DNA of 64,000 nt, taken from contig NZ_CP074405.1 of NCBI RefSeq assembly GCF_018388445.1, positions 2,418,001 to 2,482,000 of the forward strand, written 5' to 3'. This document shows, piece by piece, positions 1 through 7,584 of the stretch. This DNA is from Cellulomonas wangleii. Lineage in GTDB: Bacteria > Actinomycetota > Actinomycetes > Actinomycetales > Cellulomonadaceae. Numbering within the stretch: position 1 is the stretch's first letter; every line of letters starts with the position of its first letter. The translations under genes were made by a program, and so were the position numbers. The notes under the pieces are model-generated. The model saw only the letters and a list, made by a program, of their open reading frames with translations. It had not been told where the DNA came from and did not search any database.

Positions 1-527
1 ACCGCGCCGCCCACGGCCGGGGCGAACGCGTGGTGCGGACCCGGCGCACCGCAGCGGGCGCAGTCGGTGAAGCTCGGCGCCCAGCCCGCCACCGCGAGCG
101 CGCGCAGCAGGTAGGAGTCGAGCACCAGGCCGGGGGCGTGCGCCCGCGTCGCGAGCGCCCGCACGGCCCCCACCAGCAGCCGGTACTGCTGCACCGAGGG
201 CTCCCGCTCGGCCTCGACCAGCCGCTCGGCCGTCTCGAGCATCACGGTGCCGACGGTGTACAGGGAGTAGTCCTCGCACACCTGGCGCCCGTACGACCCG
301 ACCGTCTCCACCTGGGTCACCACGTCGAGGTTGCGCCCGGTGCTCAGCTGCACGTCGACGTGCATGAACGGCTCGAGCCGCGAGCCGAACCGCGACGTGG
401 TGCGGCGCACGCCCTTGCCGACCGCGCGCACCTTGCCGTGCTCGCGCGTCAGGAGGGTCACGATGCGGTCGGCCTCCCCCAGCTTGTGGGTACGAAGGAC
501 GATCGCCTCGTCGCGGTAGAGGCTCAC
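1..527 (-). CDS. recO: DNA repair protein RecO, partial (C-terminal end beyond the left edge)
   Basis: RecO helps load RecA at gaps and anneals single strands in the RecF pathway. The 175 residues present begin [23 protein letters not shown], typical of the N-terminal OB fold, and a CxxC pair of the RecO zinc site is visible at about C155 and C158. The start is the GTG at 525-527; an ATG just upstream (533-535) is out of frame and runs into a stop. The gene follows leuA on the same strand after 126 bases holding a strong hairpin, so it is probably a separate unit. The C-terminal part lies beyond base 1, so length and completeness cannot be judged. The order era, leuA, recO is as I recall it for Micrococcales. 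Confidence 0.93.
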   Translation of the reverse strand, partial: MSLYRDEAIVLRTHKLGEADRIVTLLTREHGKVRAVGKGVRRTTSRFGSRLEPFMHVDVQLSTGRNLDVVTQVETVGSYGRQVCEDYSLYTVGTVMLETAERLVEAEREPSVQQYRLLVGAVRALATRAHAPGLVLDSYLLRALAVAGWAPSFTDCARCGAPGPHHAFAPAVGGA

Positions 528-604
528 GAGGTCATTGTCCCCCGCGGCGCCGACACGACCGGCCGCGGCGCGCAGGTGACGTCGTGGGCAGCCACGCCCG
601 CGCG

Positions 605-637
605 CCGCCCGGGCCCCGCCGCGCGGGGACCGGGCGG
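605..637 (-). terminator. GC-rich hairpin between leuA and recO
   Basis: An 8-bp arm (605-612 with 630-637) and an inner 6-bp arm (614-619 with 623-628) are each perfectly complementary. One mismatch separates them and the loop is 3 nt. It lies just after the leuA stop. There is no T tract, so it is a candidate intrinsic-like terminator of the U-less type common in actinobacteria. Confidence 0.55.
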
Positions 638-653
638 GCGTCGCGCCGGTGCG

Positions 654-2522
<1,869 letters not shown>

Positions 2523-2570
2523 CTAGAGGGCCCCGTCGCGGCGACGAAGAAGCAGCGAGCGTGCGCGCAC
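2523..2570 (-). CDS. leuL: leuA leader peptide (leucine attenuator)
   Basis: A 15-codon reading frame GTG...TAG lies 72 bases upstream of leuA on the same strand. It encodes MRARSLLLRRRDGAL, with three consecutive Leu codons (CTG CTT CTT) at positions 6-8 and a fourth Leu as the last residue. CTT is rare in so GC-rich a genome, which favours ribosome pausing. A TAGGGT hexamer (2577-2582) sits 6 nt upstream of the GTG, the spacing expected for a leaderless transcript starting on the start codon. Short Leu-rich leaders before leuA are established in Corynebacterium and Streptomyces. The peptide is too short for similarity searching, so the call rests on position and composition. Confidence 0.7.
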   Translation of the reverse strand: MRARSLLLRRRDGAL

Positions 2571-2685
2571 GGGACGACCCTACCCCCGGGGGCGCCCCGG
2601 TCCGCAACCCGTCCCGCCGTCGGCTCCCGACCCGAGCCGCTGGGTCCGACCGGTCCGTCCGGTCCATCAGGTCCGGCACCGAGCG

Positions 2686-4161
2686 TCAGCCCAGCACGAG
2701 CACCTCGGACGCGGTGCGCGCCACCACGTGCCCACCGGCCGCCGTCACCGCGCGCACCCCGTCGGGCAGCACCACCCGCCACGCCTCGACGCCGTCGCGC
2801 AGCCCACGGGCCACCAGCGTCGTGCTGTCCGGGCCCTCGTGCTCGGCGACCAGCACGTGCAGCGCGTCCGTCAGGGGCGACGACCTCGGCGCGACGACCA
2901 GGTCCCGCTCCCACAGCAGCCGCCCGTCGGCACCGTCGGCGGCCCCCACGGAAGCCTCCCCGGCGAGCACGACCACCCCGTCGGCCACGGCCACGGGCGA
3001 CATCGAGGTCGGCAGCGACCAGATGGTGGTGCCGTCGGTCGGCCGCACGCCGAGGACCCGGCTGCCCGCGTCGACCAGCAGCGCGTCGACCGAGCGGTCC
3101 CCCACGGGGGACGCGGGCAGCCCGGGAGCGCTCGCCCGCACCGCGCCGTCCGCGTCCCGCAGCTGCCCCGCGAGGCCGGAGGTCCAGGTCGCGAAGCCGC
3201 CGTCGGGCAGTGCGCTGACGAGGATCTGCCGCCCCGGGGGGCCGTCCTCGAGCACCCGGCCGTCGTCGACGTCGAACAGGACGGTCGAGACGGCCACCAG
3301 CGCGACGACGTCGCCCGCGAGCCGCAGGTCGGGTGCGGCACGCACGCCGCCGTCGTCGACCAGCGGGCCGGGCGAGGTCCAGGACCAGCGCACCGTGCCG
3401 TCGGCGCCGGCGCGACGCTCGACGAGCACCCGCCGGTCGGGCAGGGCGGTCGCCACGACGAGATCGTCCTCGTGGCGCAGGGCCCCGAGCAGCGGGCCCG
3501 TCACCTCCCAGGTGCCGCGCCGCGTGCCGTCGTCCGGTGCCAGGGCGAGGACGTGCGTGGGCGGGACGTACGGCGTCGACTCCCCCGCACTGCCGTACAC
3601 GACGTTCGGCTCGTTCCACAGGCACAGCAGCAGGGCGGTCGGGTCGGGGTCACCCGCGCAGGCCACGGCGACGGACTCGAACCCCGCGCCGGGCGTCTCG
3701 GTCACCTCGGCACGCCACCGCAGGTCCCCCGTCGCGGGGTCCGAGGAGCGCACGACCCAGGGCCCCTCGTCGTCGGACACGGTCACGATCGCCCCGCCGG
3801 AGGTCATGACCGGTGTCGGCCCGTCGGCCCCCGTGCGCCAGCGGACCACGGGGGCCTCGTCGAGCGGGCGGACGACGCCCTCGAACCGGGCGAAGGCGTC
3901 CGCGCGTGCGGTCGCGGCCCGCTCGGTCGCCGCGGTCGCGAGCGCTCCGGCGGCGACCACCGCGACCAGGGCCCCGAGGGCCCAGGGCCACCAGCGCCGT
4001 CCCGGGGGCTGCGGCCCGGTGCCGGTCGGCGGGTCCCCGGGACCGGCCGCGCCCGGGCCGCCGCCGTGCAGCGACGACCCACCGGCCGGCGGACCACGGT
4101 CGTCCGCGTCGTCGACCAGCTCGACCGGCCGCATCCGCGAGGCCGGGCGCATGGCACCCAT
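2686..4161 (-). CDS. Membrane-anchored PQQ-like beta-propeller protein
   Basis: A 491-residue protein. A Pro/Gly-rich N-terminal cytoplasmic stretch is followed by one membrane segment at about residues 54-78 and then an extracytoplasmic domain of repeated W-containing blades with D-G-x-V/L-x-W patterns, as in PQQ-like propellers of BamB type. No catalytic site is recognisable; such proteins in actinobacteria are usually of unknown function. A TAGTCT hexamer (4168-4173) lies 6 nt before the ATG, and there is no ribosome-binding site, so the message is probably leaderless and separate from the VOC gene 44 bases upstream. The region after its stop (2641-2680) is a simple GGACCG-rich repeat. Confidence 0.75.
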   Translation of the reverse strand: MGAMRPASRMRPVELVDDADDRGPPAGGSSLHGGGPGAAGPGDPPTGTGPQPPGRRWWPWALGALVAVVAAGALATAATERAATARADAFARFEGVVRPLDEAPVVRWRTGADGPTPVMTSGGAIVTVSDDEGPWVVRSSDPATGDLRWRAEVTETPGAGFESVAVACAGDPDPTALLLCLWNEPNVVYGSAGESTPYVPPTHVLALAPDDGTRRGTWEVTGPLLGALRHEDDLVVATALPDRRVLVERRAGADGTVRWSWTSPGPLVDDGGVRAAPDLRLAGDVVALVAVSTVLFDVDDGRVLEDGPPGRQILVSALPDGGFATWTSGLAGQLRDADGAVRASAPGLPASPVGDRSVDALLVDAGSRVLGVRPTDGTTIWSLPTSMSPVAVADGVVVLAGEASVGAADGADGRLLWERDLVVAPRSSPLTDALHVLVAEHEGPDSTTLVARGLRDGVEAWRVVLPDGVRAVTAAGGHVVARTASEVLVLG

Positions 4162-4205
4162 GGGCCGAGACTAGGCCACGGGGGCCATGCACGAGGGGCG
4201 GACCG

Positions 4206-4583
4206 TCACACCCACGTGACGAGCTGCCAGACGATCCCGTTCGGGTCGGCGACCTGGCAGTAGCGCTCGCCCCACGGCTCCGTCTCGGGCGGCGTGACGA
4301 CCTCGGCGCCGGCGGCCGCGACGCGGGCGAACTCGGCGTCGACGTCGTCCACGACGAACACGATCAGCAGGCCCTGCCCGGAGGGTCCGGCGATCCGCTC
4401 GGGCCGGAACGAGGGCAGGCCGGTGCGCAGCAGGGTGATGTTCCAGCCCAGGTCCGGGTGGGTGATCGCGACGAACCCGTCGGCCGACATCGCGTCGGTG
4501 AACCCGAAGTGCCGGCGCGCGAAGTCGGCCGACGCCTCGACGTCGTCCACGGTCAGGGACAGGGCGGATCCGGTGATGTGCAC
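4206..4583 (-). CDS. VOC (glyoxalase/bleomycin-resistance fold) family protein
   Basis: A 125-residue protein with one paired VOC motif: ITGSALSLTVDDVEASADF at the N terminus, GWNITLL in the middle and ERYCQVADPNGIVWQLV at the C terminus. The fold binds a metal and a small substrate; the actual substrate is not predictable. The GTG at 4581-4583 is chosen as start because GAGGAG lies about 6 nt upstream; longer reading frames upstream would run through the divergent regulator. It is divergent from a TetR-family gene with a perfect palindrome in the 97-base gap, so it is probably the regulator's target, perhaps in detoxification. Confidence 0.85.
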   Translation of the reverse strand: MHITGSALSLTVDDVEASADFARRHFGFTDAMSADGFVAITHPDLGWNITLLRTGLPSFRPERIAGPSGQGLLIVFVVDDVDAEFARVAAAGAEVVTPPETEPWGERYCQVADPNGIVWQLVTWV

Positions 4584-4627
4584 GGTTCTCCTCACGGGGT
4601 CGCGGCCGGGTCGCGGCCCGGGTCGGC

Positions 4628-4650
4628 TACCTTGTTCACCGTACAAGGTA
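4628..4650. promoter_or_regulatory. Palindromic operator, probably of the adjacent TetR regulator
   Basis: A perfect inverted repeat, TACCTTGT-N7-ACAAGGTA, lies in the 97-base divergent gap between the VOC gene and the TetR gene. Size, symmetry and position fit a TetR-family operator controlling both genes. A possible -10 for the regulator, TATCTG, starts inside the right arm at 4648. Confidence 0.75.
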
Positions 4651-4680
4651 TCTGTCCGCGCGGGTGTTCCCGGAGGGTGC

Positions 4681-5445
4681 GTGGCACGCGAGCTGCTCGA
4701 CCTGTTGTGGCGCGACCACCCCGCCGCGCCCCGCGCGGGCAGCCGGGGGCCGCGGTCCCGGGTCACCACCTCCCAGGTGGTCGACGCGGCCGTCGCGCTG
4801 GCCGACGCCGAGGGCGTCGGCGCGGTGACGGTGCGCCGGCTCGCCGCGCGGCTGGGCGTCGCCCCGAACGCCGTGTACTCGCACGTCGGCGCCCGCGACG
4901 ACCTGCTGGTGCTGATGGTCGACGCCGTGCACGCCCGGCAGCACCGCGCGGCGCACCCGGACACGGGCTGGCGCGCACGGGTCACCGCCGTCGCGGAGGC
5001 CGACCTCGCGACGTACGGGCGGCACCCGTGGCTCCTCGACGTCGACGACCAGCGGACCGCGTTCGGCCCCGGCACCGTCGCCGCCTACGACCACCGGCTG
5101 CACGCGTTCGACGGCACCGGGCTGGACGACCTGGACCGCGACGCGGCCGCGGCGTTCGTCGCCGACTTCGTGCGGGCGTCCGCGCGCGCCCGACGCACGG
5201 ACCCGCCGGCAGGTGCCACCGCGGCCGTGTGGGCCCGGTGGGCGGACCGGCTCGCCACGTACGTCGGCGACCGGTACGCCCTGGCGCGGCGGGTCGGTGC
5301 GGTCGCGGGCGAGGCGATGGCCGGGCCCGCCAGCGCGGAGCACGCGTGGCGCTTCGGCCTGGCGCGGGTCCTGGACGCCCTCGACGCCCTGGTGGGCGCG
5401 GCCGACGACCGACCGGACCGGCCCGGGCCGGACCGGGCCGGCTAG
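4681..5445 (+). CDS. TetR/AcrR family transcriptional regulator
   Basis: A 254-residue protein. Residues about 28-75 form the TetR helix-turn-helix (VTVRRLAARLGVAPNAVYSH is the recognition part), followed by an all-helical ligand-binding C-terminal domain ending in a D/R/P-rich tail. The GTG at 4681 has GGAGG about 6 nt upstream. It is divergent from the VOC gene with a 23-bp palindrome between them, so autoregulation and control of that gene are likely; the effector is unknown. Its stop codon TAG is part of the CTAG at which the IS5-like element inserted, so the reading frame stayed intact. Confidence 0.9.
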   Translation: MARELLDLLWRDHPAAPRAGSRGPRSRVTTSQVVDAAVALADAEGVGAVTVRRLAARLGVAPNAVYSHVGARDDLLVLMVDAVHARQHRAAHPDTGWRARVTAVAEADLATYGRHPWLLDVDDQRTAFGPGTVAAYDHRLHAFDGTGLDDLDRDAAAAFVADFVRASARARRTDPPAGATAAVWARWADRLATYVGDRYALARRVGAVAGEAMAGPASAEHAWRFGLARVLDALDALVGAADDRPDRPGPDRAG

Positions 5446-5459
5446 GGCGTGTCTCCCAT
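5446..5459 (+). repeat. Left terminal inverted repeat of the IS5-like element
   Basis: GGCGTGTCTCCCAT, perfectly matched by the complement at 6329-6342. It is preceded by CTAG, which includes the stop codon of the TetR gene. Confidence 0.9.
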
Positions 5460-5507
5460 CTGAGCGTGGAGCACACATGAGGAGCTCGACCGCTTCTAGG
5501 ATCAGTC

Positions 5508-6044
5508 GTGATCCAGGAGCGCTTGCAGGAGCGGTTTCGTTGGCTGGGTGATCGGACGGACCCGAACTTCCGTGCCGATATGACGGGGTGGTGGCGGGAT
5601 GCGGAGCTGCTGGCGCAGCTCGGCCCGGCGCTGGCCGGTCTGTTCTCGGACGTGTCGCCGACCGTGATCGCCGGACCTCAGTCCCGAGGTTCGCTCCTCG
5701 GGCCTCTGGTGGCGATCCATCTTGGTGTCGGGTTCGTGGAGCTGTTGAAGAACCACCCCTCGGCGGCCGACTCGGACGCGTGGTGGCAGGTCACGACGCC
5801 GCCGGACTACCGCGACCGGCACCTTCGGCTAGGGGCGCGCCGGGCGCTGCTGAGCTCCGGAGAGCGGGTGCTCTTCGTCGACGACTGGGTCGCGACGGGT
5901 GCTCAGGTCGAGGCTGCGCATGCTCTGGTCGAGCTCAGCGGGGCGACGTGGCTAGGAGCGGCCGTCGTCGTCGACGGCGCTGAGCGAGCCCACATCAGAC
6001 GGAAGGTGAATCTGCGCAGCCTGCTCCACATTCGTGAGCTGTAG
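5508..6044 (+). CDS. Phosphoribosyltransferase-fold protein, cargo of the IS5-like element
   Basis: A 178-residue protein with the type I phosphoribosyltransferase signature: the PRPP-binding loop RVLFVDDWVATGAQVEAA (about residues 121-138, two acidic residues then T-G) and an upstream VIAGPQSRGSLLGPLVA segment like the pyrophosphate loop region. It is closest in feel to adenine/orotate PRTs, but the substrate cannot be told. A TAGGAT hexamer (5497-5502) ends 5 nt before the GTG, indicating its own promoter and a leaderless message. Codon use is less GC-rich than that of neighbours, consistent with transfer. Its 3' end abuts and partly underlies the antisense extension of the transposase remnant. 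Stand-alone PRTs can serve nucleotide salvage; defence roles exist for some fused PRTs, but nothing here proves one. Confidence 0.8.
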   Translation: MIQERLQERFRWLGDRTDPNFRADMTGWWRDAELLAQLGPALAGLFSDVSPTVIAGPQSRGSLLGPLVAIHLGVGFVELLKNHPSAADSDAWWQVTTPPDYRDRHLRLGARRALLSSGERVLFVDDWVATGAQVEAAHALVELSGATWLGAAVVVDGAERAHIRRKVNLRSLLHIREL

Positions 6045-6059
6045 CGCGACCGGCTCTAC

Positions 6060-6302
6060 CCGTGACCAGGTGATGCAGGCGGCGAGGATGACTGCGGCGC
6101 GGTAGGTCATGGCGAGCTTGTCGTAGCGGGTGGCCAGGCCGCGCCACTGCTTGGTCAGGGCGAAGTCGCGCTCGACGACGTCGCGGCCGCGGTAGGCGTT
6201 CGTGTCGAGTCCGCGTGGCCGTCCGCCGCCTGCTCCGCGCCGTGTGCGAGCCCACTGCTCGTCAGAGAGCACCCGATACCGCGAAGACGCCGTCACCCTC
6301 AC
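6060..6302 (-). pseudogene. Internally deleted IS5-family (IS427-like) transposase remnant
   Basis: The frame starts with the N terminus of an IS427-type transposase (RYRVLSDEQWAR, residues 8-19) and then jumps directly to the C-terminal part (GGRPRGLDTNAYRGRDVVER through QWRGLATRYDKLAMTYRAA and ITWSR, residue 81). About 200 middle residues with the two catalytic Asp residues are missing; only the region of the final catalytic Glu remains. The normal stop is also lost, and the frame reads on into the antisense of the cargo gene. The fusion is in frame, but the product cannot be an active transposase. Comparison with the family is from memory. Confidence 0.85.
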
Positions 6303-6328
6303 ACACCCCCGCGAGCCTCACGGCAGAC

Positions 6329-6342
6329 ATGGGAGACACGCC
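6329..6342 (-). repeat. Right terminal inverted repeat of the IS5-like element
   Basis: Complement of the left repeat. It is followed by CTAG at 6343-6346, in which the neighbouring minus-strand gene has its stop codon. Confidence 0.9.
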
Positions 6343-7584
6343 CTAGACGCGGGCCGCCGCCGGCGGCATCGCCACGACGCGCAGCGACATGTCGCCGAAC
6401 ACCACGACGGCCCCCTGCCGCAGCCGCACGGGGTGGTCGACGGGGCACACCACCTGCCCGCCGTCCGGCAGCGTCACCAGGGTGCCGTTGGTGGAGCCCC
6501 GGTCGACGACCCAGGCGCCGCCGGACGCGTCGACGGCGAGCTGCAGGTGGGTCTTGGAGACGGAGCGCGACGGGTCGACGACGCGCACCACCTGCAGCCC
6601 CGGACCCGGTGACGGGTTGCGCCCGACCAGCGCGAGGCGCTCGACCGTGACCCGGCGGCCGTCGTCGAGCGCGATCCGCAGGCCGGTCGACGTCCCCGGC
6701 CGCGGCTCCGGGACCACGTCGGTGCGCGGCGGCGCCGGGCGCGTCAGCTCGAGCTCGGGCGCCAGGCCGAAGGCGAGGGTGGGGGCGGGGGCGGACCGCA
6801 CCGCCGGGATCGCCCGGGTGTCGAGGTCGGGCGCCGAGCGCGTCGGGTGCAGCGGGGCGAGCACGAGGCCCCCGGACGGCGGAGCCGGAGCGGTCGGTCC
6901 CGCGACGGCGTCCGGCGCGGCCGGGACGCCGCCACGCGCGCCCGCGTCCCGGAAGGCTGCCGGCACGCCGTGCGGGCGCGGCACCTCACCGCCACGGTCG
7001 GGCGTCGCGGACACCGGGCGGGCCGAGCGCGCCGCGGCCGGCGCCGGGACGCTCCGGCCGCCCGCCACGTGCGCACCGCCCGGGGCGGCGCGCAGCACCT
7101 CCGCGCCCACCGCCCGGTCGTGCCAGCCCCGGCCACGGCCGGTCCGGTCCAGCAGCGGGGAGAGCAGCACGACGAACTGGCCGATCCCGAGCACCAGGGA
7201 GCCGGCGGCGACGACGAGCCCCCGCACGAGCACGCGGCCCGCGCCGATCGGCCGTCGGCTGTGCGCGTCGACCGTGCGCACGCCCAGCAGCCGGCGCCCC
7301 AGCGTCCAGCCGTGGCGGCCGTGCAGCAGCCACTGCACCACGGTCACGACCAGCGCCAGCACGGCACCGGTCACCACCAGCGCGGGTGCGACGGCGGGCG
7401 GCGCCACCTGCCCGTCCGGCACCGCGCCGCCGTCCTGCAGCGTCGCCGCGGCGCGCACCACGGCGACCAGCACGGCACCACCGCCCAGCACCAGGACGAG
7501 CACCTGGTCCACCAGGACCGCGAGGAACCTCCGGCCGAGGCCGGCGGGACGGTCGTCGACGGCGGGGGCAGGGCGGGGGCTCAT
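6343..7584 (-). CDS. RDD-domain membrane protein with C-terminal FHA domain
   Basis: A 413-residue protein. Residues about 12-165 form an RDD domain with three to four membrane helices (GLGRRFLAVLVDQVLVLVLG opens it; WTLGRRLLGVRTVDA is typical). A Pro/Ala-rich linker follows, then a C-terminal FHA domain at about 300-400 with the phosphothreonine-binding signature (VGRNP, SRSVSKTH, GSTNGT). FHA domains read the phosphorylation state set by Ser/Thr kinases; one is encoded in the same operon. Its ATG overlaps the stop of the upstream TgpA-like gene (ATGA). Its TAG stop lies in the CTAG flanking the IS5-like element. It is the last gene of the cluster. Confidence 0.88.
   Translation of the reverse strand: MSPRPAPAVDDRPAGLGRRFLAVLVDQVLVLVLGGGAVLVAVVRAAATLQDGGAVPDGQVAPPAVAPALVVTGAVLALVVTVVQWLLHGRHGWTLGRRLLGVRTVDAHSRRPIGAGRVLVRGLVVAAGSLVLGIGQFVVLLSPLLDRTGRGRGWHDRAVGAEVLRAAPGGAHVAGGRSVPAPAAARSARPVSATPDRGGEVPRPHGVPAAFRDAGARGGVPAAPDAVAGPTAPAPPSGGLVLAPLHPTRSAPDLDTRAIPAVRSAPAPTLAFGLAPELELTRPAPPRTDVVPEPRPGTSTGLRIALDDGRRVTVERLALVGRNPSPGPGLQVVRVVDPSRSVSKTHLQLAVDASGGAWVVDRGSTNGTLVTLPDGGQVVCPVDHPVRLRQGAVVVFGDMSLRVVAMPPAAARV

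Larger units (their letters stand above)
5446..6342. mobile_element. IS5-like deletion derivative carrying a phosphoribosyltransferase gene
   Basis: An 897-bp element bounded by perfect 14-bp terminal inverted repeats (GGCGTGTCTCCCAT at 5446-5459, its complement at 6329-6342) and flanked by CTAG on both sides (5442-5445 and 6343-6346). The flanks are compatible with a 4-bp duplication or, since CTAG is itself symmetric, with the 2-bp TA duplication known for the IS427 group. Inside are an unrelated plus-strand gene and a remnant of an IS5/IS427-type transposase that lost its middle. GC content is visibly lower than in the surrounding genes. It sits exactly between two convergent genes and breaks neither. 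With its own transposase broken it could move only with help in trans. Confidence 0.88.

Noticed and set aside
4294..5478. Longer TetR reading frame starting within the VOC gene
   Set aside because: The GTG at 4681 has a good ribosome site and comes after the operator; the extension is antisense to the VOC gene.
5952..6302. A 116-codon frame as an intact small gene
   Set aside because: It is a fused transposase remnant whose last 35 residues are antisense to the cargo gene.
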